A DNA stretch of 64,000 nt from Pelagihabitans sp965238025 (GTDB lineage Bacteria; Bacteroidota; Bacteroidia; Flavobacteriales; Flavobacteriaceae): positions 1,798,001 through 1,862,000 of the forward strand of contig OZ250162.1 in NCBI GenBank assembly GCA_965238025.1. The letters run 5' to 3'. Under the pieces are notes generated by a model that saw only the letters and a program-made list of their open reading frames with translations, had not been told where the DNA came from and did no database searches. Position 1 is the stretch's first letter. The number at the start of each line of letters is the position of its first letter. Positions 16,719-23,778 of this stretch are shown piece after piece. The position numbers were made by a program, and so were the translations under genes.

Positions 16719-19700
16719 TTAGTTCGCCGCAGCAGATAAGGTATCCCCAACTTTTATTGAATCTGATTTATTTTCCTCTATGTCGGGATTTTGGTCTGGC
16801 ACCCTCATTTCCTCGTCTTCAACACTGTCTTTGTAAAAGTGACTGAACTTATCAATATATTCATTAAAAATAAGGGTTTCCTTTTCCGCTAATTGACGAT
16901 CATTATTGTCGATGAGTACATCAATATTTCTGCGATAAGACTCCATGTCAGAGATAATCTCGTCAATATTCTGGTATTGTTCATCTACAGACATACCGGC
17001 ATAATAGCTTAGGCGTTCCTGGTATATGTTCTTCATTTTTTCATAAAGGTCCTTGGCCTTGCTAGCTTCACCAACCTTATAATAACCATCTATGAATGGT
17101 ATCACAATGGTATAGAACCCAAATTTCTCTACGGGCATTTTTTGCATTGCCAGGTCTATCATCTCTTCAGCCTTATCAAACTTTTCCTCTTCTATTAATT
17201 TTTCCATTAAACGGGCGAGATTGCTACGATAGGATAAACCTTGAATCCGGGTCTGGGTGTCATGATAAACATCGTCGCTACCCGAGTTGCCCCAATCCCA
17301 TTTCTTGACGATATCGTACATGAGATCCGTATCTATTCTGCCCATGTCAAAGCCATTTTCGCGCTCTGTTTTGATCGGCACTAATTTGTAGGCCATGCCA
17401 TCTAATTGTAGATAATCCTTCATCCATATATATTCTACATCATCAAAACTTCCTCCAGAGAAATAGATAGGCCGTTTCCAATTATTTTGCGCAATGATGT
17501 CGAGCATCATCATACTCTTTTTGGTAATCGCACTTGGTAGGTCAATATCTATATAATCAACAATAAGGTCGGCGTCTTTTTGCTTTACCAAACCACTTGA
17601 TAAAACGTTTTGTTTGTTGACGGGAATCCTGATTTTCCGGGTAGGGTAGTATACGGTGTTCAAAAAACTTTCTGAATAGGCTTCCGCATCAATATTTTCT
17701 TGTTGGGAGAATATGTATTTGATTTTGGTTTGCTCCCTGTCACTATCTATCCAGTTGATAAAATCTTTAATATCCCAACGGCTTTTCGATATTTCCTTGT
17801 TAAAGAGTGGATCTACCGTTTGCGCGTAGAGCACGTCCCTAGATCCCCATCTGTATTTGTCGTGGGCAATAATAGAAGGTATCGGATCGCTTTCATAGGC
17901 CTTCTGTTTCATTTGGTCAATATACCAATCGGTTTCAAAGAGACTGGTGCATACGATGCGTACGTCGGTTCTATAGCCTTCTATTTCCTGCGCATACCAC
18001 AGCGGAAAGGTATCATTGTCCCCAATAGTAAAAAGTATGGCCCCCGCATTCTTTTGTGTAGAATCGAGATAGGCTTTTGCCGAAGCATTGGCAGTATATC
18101 GATTTGAGCGATCGTGGTCGTCCCAATTTTGATAGGCCATTACACTGGGCACGGCCAAAAGGCAAATAATCGTGACTGCTGGCGCTAAAATTTTTGGGGT
18201 AATCAAGCTTTTAAAACCGTCGTACAGGCCGTAAACCCCTAATCCGATCCAAAGTGCGAACACATAAAATGAACCTACTAACGAGTAGTCCCTTTCACGT
18301 GGTTGAAAAATATACGGATTGGTATAGAATTGTATGGCGATACCGGTAAACAAGAAGAATACAAACAAGGCCCAAAACTGTTTTGGGTTTTTGGAGACTT
18401 GAAAGATAAGCCCTATCAGACCCAAAATAAAGGGGAGGAAGAAATAGGTGTTTCTGCCTGGATTTTCTAATTCCTCGGTCGGGAGGTTGTCCTGACTGCC
18501 CAAGCGAATACTATCTATAAAGGAAATTCCACTAAGCCAATTGCCCTCGCCATTATAGCGCCCTTGAACATCATTTTGTTTTCCCGTAAAATTCCACATA
18601 AAATAACGCCAATACATGTATCCGAATTGAAACTCGAGCATATAATTGATGTTCTGCCATAGGGTGGGCGGTTCTATTTCGATATATTCTTCAACGCTAT
18701 TCAGAAAATCGATATACTGTTTTGCTGATATTTCCCCGCTGTCAAAACCGTTTTTATACAAGGCAACCTGCTCACTTAACCTGTCATTGGAAATGGTCAT
18801 TCTAAAATCTAGTCGACCGAAGTATTTCATATAATTTTCGGCATGTTGCCCGCTCCACATTCTAGGTAATAGGCCAACATGTTTGGGGTCATCGCCCTGA
18901 ATGGCATCTTCGTAATAATTTACGATGACATATTTGCCTGTTTTTTCATCTTTCTCATACTTTGGCGCCTCGTCTTCATCTTCTCCTGGCCTACCAAAAA
19001 TACTGGAGTAGAAGGTTCCAAAAACCGGACTGTCAACCCCGGGATATTGTTCTCTATTATAATAGGCCAATAGTGCCCTTGCATCTTCCGGATTATTCTC
19101 ATTAATGACCACATCTGCATTTGCCCGTATCGGCAGCATTAGCCAGGAAGAAAACCCTAACATCAAAAACATCAAGCAAAGTGTAATGGTATTGGCGGTT
19201 CTATAATTGTTCTTTTTGGTGAAGTTCAATGCGAAATAAAAGACAGCTATGAAAATCAGTCCCATAATCAGGGTGCCCGAATTAAATGGAAGACCAATAC
19301 TATTTACGAAGAACACTTCGCTCCATCCGAATAATTGTAATACATAGGTGAGCGAAAACTTATATACGAGCATCAGTATGGCCACAGAAACGATGTTAGC
19401 GATCAGGAAGCTACCGACATTACCGTTCTTATATTTTTTAAAATAGTATAATAACCCAATAGTAGGAATGGCCAAAAAGCCCATAAACTGAATCCCGAAG
19501 GTGAGCCCTACTACAAAAGAAATCAGCACCAACCAGCGATTCCCTCGAGGGTCTTCTAGATTGTCTGTCCATTTTAGGCCTAGCCATAAGAGCAGTGCCA
19601 TGATAAAACTTGCCATTGAGTACACCTCGGTCTCTACGGCATTAAACCAAAAACTATCGGAAAAAGTAAAGGCCAAGGAACCTACAAGGGCGCTCCCAAA

Positions 19701-20063
19701 TATGGCGATTGCCTTACTTTGGGTCAGGGGTTCCGACTTACCGGTCAGTTTGCGAAGCAAGTTGGTCAAGGTCCAGAACATGAATAAAATCGTAAATGCA
19801 CTGGAGACCACCGATACATAATTTACGGCTAGGGCAACTTGGCTCGGTTCTAGTGCGAACATGGCAAAAAATGCCCCGATCATCTGTAATAACGGTGCTC
19901 CGGGAGGGTGACCTACCTGCAATTTGGCCGCCGTGGCAATATATTCCCCAGCATCCCAAAAACTATTAGTGGGTTCTACTGTTATGGTATAAACGATAAG
20001 GGCTATAAAAAAGACGGACCAACCAAGTATGGTGTCCCATTTCTCGAAGTTCTTTGCAAACAT
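16719..20063 (-). CDS. DUF2723 large membrane protein, probable glycosyltransferase-like
   Basis: The 1114-residue protein begins with the DUF2723 signature: TVEPTNSFWDAGEYIATAAK followed by VGHPPGAPLLQMIGAFFA, where the Asp-Ala-Gly-Glu segment resembles the first-loop acidic motif of GT-C type mannosyltransferases. About a dozen hydrophobic segments occupy residues up to about 650. The C-terminal half is soluble and includes a conserved ILFTIGDNDTFPLWYAQEIEG segment, and near residues 950-1040 a helical, TPR-like stretch (FDKAEEMIDLAMQKM, KAKDLYEKMKNIY). The family is widespread in Bacteroidetes and thought to add sugars to envelope molecules; donor and acceptor here are unknown. It is transcribed alone, convergent with the thioredoxin-like gene. 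Confidence 0.9.
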   Translation of the reverse strand: MFAKNFEKWDTILGWSVFFIALIVYTITVEPTNSFWDAGEYIATAAKLQVGHPPGAPLLQMIGAFFAMFALEPSQVALAVNYVSVVSSAFTILFMFWTLTNLLRKLTGKSEPLTQSKAIAIFGSALVGSLAFTFSDSFWFNAVETEVYSMASFIMALLLWLGLKWTDNLEDPRGNRWLVLISFVVGLTFGIQFMGFLAIPTIGLLYYFKKYKNGNVGSFLIANIVSVAILMLVYKFSLTYVLQLFGWSEVFFVNSIGLPFNSGTLIMGLIFIAVFYFALNFTKKNNYRTANTITLCLMFLMLGFSSWLMLPIRANADVVINENNPEDARALLAYYNREQYPGVDSPVFGTFYSSIFGRPGEDEDEAPKYEKDEKTGKYVIVNYYEDAIQGDDPKHVGLLPRMWSGQHAENYMKYFGRLDFRMTISNDRLSEQVALYKNGFDSGEISAKQYIDFLNSVEEYIEIEPPTLWQNINYMLEFQFGYMYWRYFMWNFTGKQNDVQGRYNGEGNWLSGISFIDSIRLGSQDNLPTEELENPGRNTYFFLPFILGLIGLIFQVSKNPKQFWALFVFFLFTGIAIQFYTNPYIFQPRERDYSLVGSFYVFALWIGLGVYGLYDGFKSLITPKILAPAVTIICLLAVPSVMAYQNWDDHDRSNRYTANASAKAYLDSTQKNAGAILFTIGDNDTFPLWYAQEIEGYRTDVRIVCTSLFETDWYIDQMKQKAYESDPIPSIIAHDKYRWGSRDVLYAQTVDPLFNKEISKSRWDIKDFINWIDSDREQTKIKYIFSQQENIDAEAYSESFLNTVYYPTRKIRIPVNKQNVLSSGLVKQKDADLIVDYIDIDLPSAITKKSMMMLDIIAQNNWKRPIYFSGGSFDDVEYIWMKDYLQLDGMAYKLVPIKTERENGFDMGRIDTDLMYDIVKKWDWGNSGSDDVYHDTQTRIQGLSYRSNLARLMEKLIEEEKFDKAEEMIDLAMQKMPVEKFGFYTIVIPFIDGYYKVGEASKAKDLYEKMKNIYQERLSYYAGMSVDEQYQNIDEIISDMESYRRNIDVLIDNNDRQLAEKETLIFNEYIDKFSHFYKDSVEDEEMRVPDQNPDIEENKSDSIKVGDTLSAAAN

Positions 20064-20183
20064 GAAGGAAGAATTTTACCTTGGGGCGAATTTACGAATT
20101 CAAAATAGATAAGGCCACCCTTTTTGATAAACCTTTAACAGCTTTATTCTGTTTTATTTTTAGTTTATTGTGAAAGAAAATGT

Positions 20184-20213
20184 TTGTGCAAACCAAACTT
20201 TGTTTTAAATTTG
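20184..20213 (+). promoter_or_regulatory. Bacteroidetes-type promoter of tRNA-Gln
   Basis: TTG at 20184-20186, a 19-base spacer and TAAATTTG at 20206-20213 give a full match to the Bacteroidetes consensus. The predicted start near 20218 lies about 32 bases ahead of the mature tRNA. Confidence 0.75.
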
Positions 20214-20249
20214 CACGCTCGAATGCTGAATAAGCGTGAGAATTTATTT

Positions 20250-20324
20250 TGGCCCATGGTGTAATTGGCAACACTCCGGTTTTTGGTACCGTCATTCAAG
20301 GTTCGAGTCCTTGTGGGCCAACCA
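20250..20324 (+). tRNA. tRNA-Gln, anticodon TTG
   Basis: The acceptor stem pairs TGGCCCA (20250-20256) with TGGGCCA (20314-20320). The D arm is GTGT/ACAC (20259-20262 with 20271-20274), the anticodon stem CCGGT/ACCGT has one mismatch at its base, and the seven-base loop 20281-20287 places anticodon TTG at 20283-20285. The T arm is CAAGG-TTCGAGT-CCTTG (20297-20313). Discriminator A20321 is followed by an encoded CCA. The anticodon reads CAA and, by wobble, CAG glutamine codons. It is transcribed alone, with its own promoter and terminator. Confidence 0.97.
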
Positions 20325-20334
20325 AGTTGAAATC

Positions 20335-20369
20335 AAACCCCAATGTCTTTATTGATATTGGGGTTTTTG
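20335..20369. terminator. Bidirectional terminator between tRNA-Gln and the antiporter gene
   Basis: A ten-base-pair stem (20335-20344, AAACCCCAAT type, with 20357-20366) is followed by a T-run on the plus strand and preceded by A residues that form a T-run on the minus strand. It can stop tRNA-Gln transcription and also that of the convergent antiporter gene. Confidence 0.85.
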
Positions 20370-20388
20370 TTTTATTAACTTTTAGTTA

Positions 20389-21774
20389 CTACTCTGGTAT
20401 CTCCTCACTCATATCCGAACCTTCTAAATCAGTATCGTTGCTAAGGTCTTGTGTTCTGGGCTCTTCCATTTCCTCAAAACCCTCCTCTACATGCTCCTCA
20501 ATTTGTTCGGCCCTTTTTCTTTCCCGTAATATGTCTTCCGCTTCATTTCTCGCTAAAACTTCTTGATCTATTTCGTCGAGCAAGGTGCCCATTTTACGTT
20601 TGTCTTTGATCATCGCCCACGTCATAATTAAACTTGTTGCAATAATGACAAATAACAACACCCCCGACTCGAAAGTCTCGATTTGGGCCCCGGCAGGAAT
20701 GGCATAAAACAGGAGTACGGTAATCAATCCCCTTGGCGCAATAAAGAGTTGGGGAAAAATATCCTTCCCGATAAAAACCCTTAGAACTACAAAACGGATA
20801 GCATAAATAGAGGCGATAATCAATACACTGATCAATGCGACCTTTAGGCTGAACAATGATGCAATGACAATAGTAATTCCGAATATTACAAAGAAGAAGG
20901 TGCGCACAATAAAGGCCGTCTCCAAGGTGATAATATGTAACTCATGATACATCTGATGAATACGTTCGTTATCCAAAAAGATGGCTGTCTTCCCAGGGAA
21001 AAACAATTTAATATTCTTGATAATCAAACCAAAAATCAGGATAATGATCAAAGAGGAGAGGTGCATCTTTTTACCGATCGCGTATAACAACAAGAGTACG
21101 GCAATGAGCAAAAACAACTTGGCCTGACTCTTTATTTTCTGAAAAACAAGGATGATGGCATAGCTCGCAACTATAGCTATCACAATGGTAAGCACAATAT
21201 TTCCTGCAAAACCTGCGACACCACTATCTTGGGCAGGATCAAAATCTGCTGCCAAGAAATAGAACATCATAATGCCCATGATATCGGAAAAGGTGCTTTC
21301 ATAAATATGGAATTCCTTTTTGTCTTCAGAAAGGCCACCCACGCTAGGAATTATTATCGCACTGGAGAGAATAGACAAGGGCGTGGCATAGAGCCAGGCC
21401 GACTGCATGGTCATTTCTGGAATGAACTGGTATATAATGAGTGCCGCCACCCATGCCGAAGCTACAAGCCCGATCAAGGCAATGGCCATTGATTTGAGAA
21501 TAGGTACCAGTTTCTCCCGTTTCAGTTCAAGTTCAAGGGCAGCCTCTAACACGATCATGATCAGACCAACGGTTCCCAAAATTTCCAAGGAACCTGAAAA
21601 ATCGGGCATGTCAGAGCTGAAAATGCCCATTACATATTGAATGATCACACCTAGGACTATAAGCATCAAAACGGATGGGATGTTCGTCTTTTTAGCAATT
21701 CCATTAAACCAAAAAGAGAGGATAACGATAACCGAGGCAGCAATGATCAAATCAAAGGAGGAGAGAAAATCCAT
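20389..21774 (-). CDS. CPA1-type cation:proton antiporter with acidic C-terminal tail
   Basis: The 461-residue protein has about 12-13 hydrophobic segments in residues 1 to about 395 and belongs to the Na+(K+)/H+ antiporter superfamily. The segment ILEAALELELKREKLVPIL, the stretch TPLSILSSAIIIPSVGGLSED (in the position of the ion-binding fold) and IAPRGLITVLLFYAIP are typical of NhaP-like proteins. It would exchange cations for protons across the inner membrane for pH and salt control. The last 60 residues are cytoplasmic, rich in Glu and Asp, with a coiled-coil-like EVLARNEAEDILRERKRAEQ; there is no TrkA-C domain. The precise ion is not deducible. It stands alone, with a shared terminator. 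Confidence 0.85.
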   Translation of the reverse strand: MDFLSSFDLIIAASVIVILSFWFNGIAKKTNIPSVLMLIVLGVIIQYVMGIFSSDMPDFSGSLEILGTVGLIMIVLEAALELELKREKLVPILKSMAIALIGLVASAWVAALIIYQFIPEMTMQSAWLYATPLSILSSAIIIPSVGGLSEDKKEFHIYESTFSDIMGIMMFYFLAADFDPAQDSGVAGFAGNIVLTIVIAIVASYAIILVFQKIKSQAKLFLLIAVLLLLYAIGKKMHLSSLIIILIFGLIIKNIKLFFPGKTAIFLDNERIHQMYHELHIITLETAFIVRTFFFVIFGITIVIASLFSLKVALISVLIIASIYAIRFVVLRVFIGKDIFPQLFIAPRGLITVLLFYAIPAGAQIETFESGVLLFVIIATSLIMTWAMIKDKRKMGTLLDEIDQEVLARNEAEDILRERKRAEQIEEHVEEGFEEMEEPRTQDLSNDTDLEGSDMSEEIPE

Positions 21775-21908
21775 AATAAATAATTGGTTAGTGTTTTCTA
21801 AATTAAAAGTACAACTTCTTGTGGAACTACGAATTTTACATCGCTATAAATCCCAAAACAACTAAAATTGAAATCTCTTTTTATTTTTAACAACCCCAAC
21901 TTCTTAAA

Positions 21909-21942
21909 TTGGTGTCAAAAAACAAAAAAAAGTGTATATTTG
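21909..21942 (+). promoter_or_regulatory. Bacteroidetes-type promoter of rimP-nusA-infB
   Basis: TTG at 21909-21911, a 23-base spacer and TATATTTG at 21935-21942 match the consensus. Transcription would begin near 21947, about 86 bases before the rimP start codon and 25 bases before the leader hairpin. Confidence 0.7.
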
Positions 21943-21971
21943 CACCGCTGAAAGGATATAGAAGTATTCAT

Positions 21972-21997
21972 GAGGGGACCATTAAGTCCTCTTTTTT
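21972..21997 (+). promoter_or_regulatory. Terminator-like hairpin in the rimP leader (attenuator candidate)
   Basis: Bases 21972-21979 can pair with 21986-21993 (eight base pairs, including G-T pairs; the core is GGAC/GTCC) around a six-base loop. Six T residues follow at 21992-21997. It lies shortly after the predicted start of transcription and before the rimP start codon, so any termination here would limit the whole rimP-nusA-infB operon. I recall that rimP leaders with attenuators have been described in Gammaproteobacteria; equivalence is not shown. Confidence 0.5.
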
Positions 21998-22032
21998 ATT
22001 GGCAAGAATTTCCTTTTACCATTAATAATACC

Positions 22033-22494
22033 ATGTTCAAGGATACGGTTCGGGAACTTTTAGATGATGCGTTGGATGAGGACGAGAGTCTTTTTCTAAT
22101 CGATTTTTCGATTACAACAGATAATAAAATTGTGGTCGTACTGGACGGTGACAATGGTATTACCGTAAAGGATTGTATAAGAATCAGCAGGGCCATAGAG
22201 CACAATCTGGATAGGGAGGAAATTGATTTTGCCTTGGAAGTAGCGTCGGCTGGGGCGGCAGCCCCATTGATTTTGCCGAGGCAGTACAGGAAGAATATTG
22301 GGCGAAAGCTTGAAGTTCGCACTGAGAACGATAATTTTGAAGGTAATCTTGCCGCAGTTTCTGAGGAGGGAATAACCTTAAAATGGAAAGCACGTGAACC
22401 CAAACCGATAGGGAAGGGCAAGGTCACGGTTCAAAAAGTAAAGGAAATCGGTTTTACCGATATTAAGGAAGCAAAAGTCATGTTGAAATTTTAA
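22033..22494 (+). CDS. rimP: Ribosome maturation factor RimP
   Basis: RimP binds free 30S subunits and helps their late assembly. The best start is the ATG at 22033, giving 153 residues, the family's usual length and beginning MFKDTVRELLDDALDEDE. A longer frame open from 21970 would add residues encoded by the leader hairpin and its T-run and has no family support. The N-terminal alpha-beta domain includes FLIDFSITTDNKIVVVLDGDNGITVKDC, then ISRAIEHNLDREEIDFALEVASAG, and the C-terminal Sm-like domain NDNFEGNLAAVSEEGITLKWK. The gene is first in the conserved rimP-nusA-infB operon; nusA begins 10 bases after its stop. Confidence 0.96.
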   Translation: MFKDTVRELLDDALDEDESLFLIDFSITTDNKIVVVLDGDNGITVKDCIRISRAIEHNLDREEIDFALEVASAGAAAPLILPRQYRKNIGRKLEVRTENDNFEGNLAAVSEEGITLKWKAREPKPIGKGKVTVQKVKEIGFTDIKEAKVMLKF

Positions 22495-22504
22495 TACAAG
22501 CACA

Positions 22505-23737
22505 ATGGAAAATATTGCGTTGATAGAATCTTTTTCGGAATTTAAAGACGATAAGTTTATAGATAGGGTAACCCTTATGGCCATCTTGGAAGAGGTGTTC
22601 AGAAGTGCTCTTAAAAAGAAATTTGGATCGGATGAGAATTTTGATATCATTATTAACCCCGATAAGGGCGATTTAGAGATCTGGCGTAATCGTATTGTTG
22701 TTGAAGATGGTGCTGTTGAGGAACCTAATGAGGAGATTTCGCTTACTGAAGCCCAAAAAATCGAGCCCGATTTTGAGGTTGGTGAAGATGTTTCTGAAGA
22801 GGTGAAGTTGATCGATTTGGGAAGAAGGGCAATTTTGGCCCTACGCCAAAACTTGATTTCCAAAATTCATGAACACGATAATACCACCATATATAAGCAG
22901 TTTAAGGACCTTGAAGGTGAGATTTATACGGCCGAGGTGCATCATATTCGCCATAAGGCAATTATTTTGTTGGATGATGAAGGAAATGAAATCATTCTTC
23001 CAAAAGACCGTCAGATCCCGTCTGACTTTTTTAGAAAAGGGGATAATGTTCGCGGTATCATTGAAAGTGTTGAATTAAAGGGAAGCAAGCCCTCGATTAT
23101 AATGTCAAGAAGCTCTCCCAAATTTTTGGAGCAGTTGTTCTTTCAAGAAATACCGGAGGTTTTTGACGGTTTGATAACCATAAAAAAAGCGGTACGCATT
23201 CCGGGGGAAAAAGCAAAGGTCGCTGTTGATTCCTATGATGACCGTATTGACCCCGTTGGGGCCTGTGTAGGGATGAAAGGTTCAAGAATTCATGGTATAG
23301 TAAGGGAACTGGGCAATGAAAATATAGACGTTATCAATTGGACCGGTAACCCGCAATTAATGGTGACCCGCGCCTTGAGTCCGGCACGAGTATCTTCGGT
23401 AAAATTGAACGATGAAAAAATGACCGCGCAGGTCTACTTGAAACCGGAAGAGGTTTCTAAGGCGATAGGCCGTGGTGGGCACAATATTAGATTGGCAGGA
23501 CAATTAACAGGCTATGAAATAGATGTTTTCCGTGAAGGGGTAGAGGAAGATGTAGAATTAACGGAATTCTCTGATGAAATCGACTCTTGGATTATTGAGG
23601 AGTTCAAGAAAATAGGAATGGATACGGCGAGGAGTATTCTCGAGCAAGATGTTGACGAGTTGGTAAAACGTACCGATTTAGAGGAGGAAACCATTACCGA
23701 AGTTGTACGAATACTAAAAGAAGAATTGGAAGATTAG
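22505..23737 (+). CDS. nusA: Transcription termination/antitermination factor NusA
   Basis: NusA binds RNA polymerase and nascent RNA, promoting pausing, termination and antitermination. The 410-residue protein contains the N-terminal polymerase-binding domain (IALIESFSEFKDDKFIDR through about 125), the S1 domain (about 130-200, EGEIYTAEVHHI and KGDNVRGIIESVELKG), and two KH domains (DPVGACVGMKGSRIHGIVRELG, then SKAIGRGGHNIRLAGQLTGYEIDV). It ends in an acidic helical segment, without the two long acidic repeats of the E. coli protein. It sits between rimP (10 bases) and infB (41 bases), as in most bacteria. Confidence 0.97.
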   Translation: MENIALIESFSEFKDDKFIDRVTLMAILEEVFRSALKKKFGSDENFDIIINPDKGDLEIWRNRIVVEDGAVEEPNEEISLTEAQKIEPDFEVGEDVSEEVKLIDLGRRAILALRQNLISKIHEHDNTTIYKQFKDLEGEIYTAEVHHIRHKAIILLDDEGNEIILPKDRQIPSDFFRKGDNVRGIIESVELKGSKPSIIMSRSSPKFLEQLFFQEIPEVFDGLITIKKAVRIPGEKAKVAVDSYDDRIDPVGACVGMKGSRIHGIVRELGNENIDVINWTGNPQLMVTRALSPARVSSVKLNDEKMTAQVYLKPEEVSKAIGRGGHNIRLAGQLTGYEIDVFREGVEEDVELTEFSDEIDSWIIEEFKKIGMDTARSILEQDVDELVKRTDLEEETITEVVRILKEELED

Positions 23738-23778
23738 CTATCTTAGCGACGAAATATAGAATTTAGGGAATACAGTTT

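Noticed and set aside
21970..22032. An in-frame ATG at 21970 that would lengthen RimP by 21 residues
   Set aside because: The added codons are made of the leader hairpin and its T-run, and RimP proteins normally begin at the position encoded by 22033.
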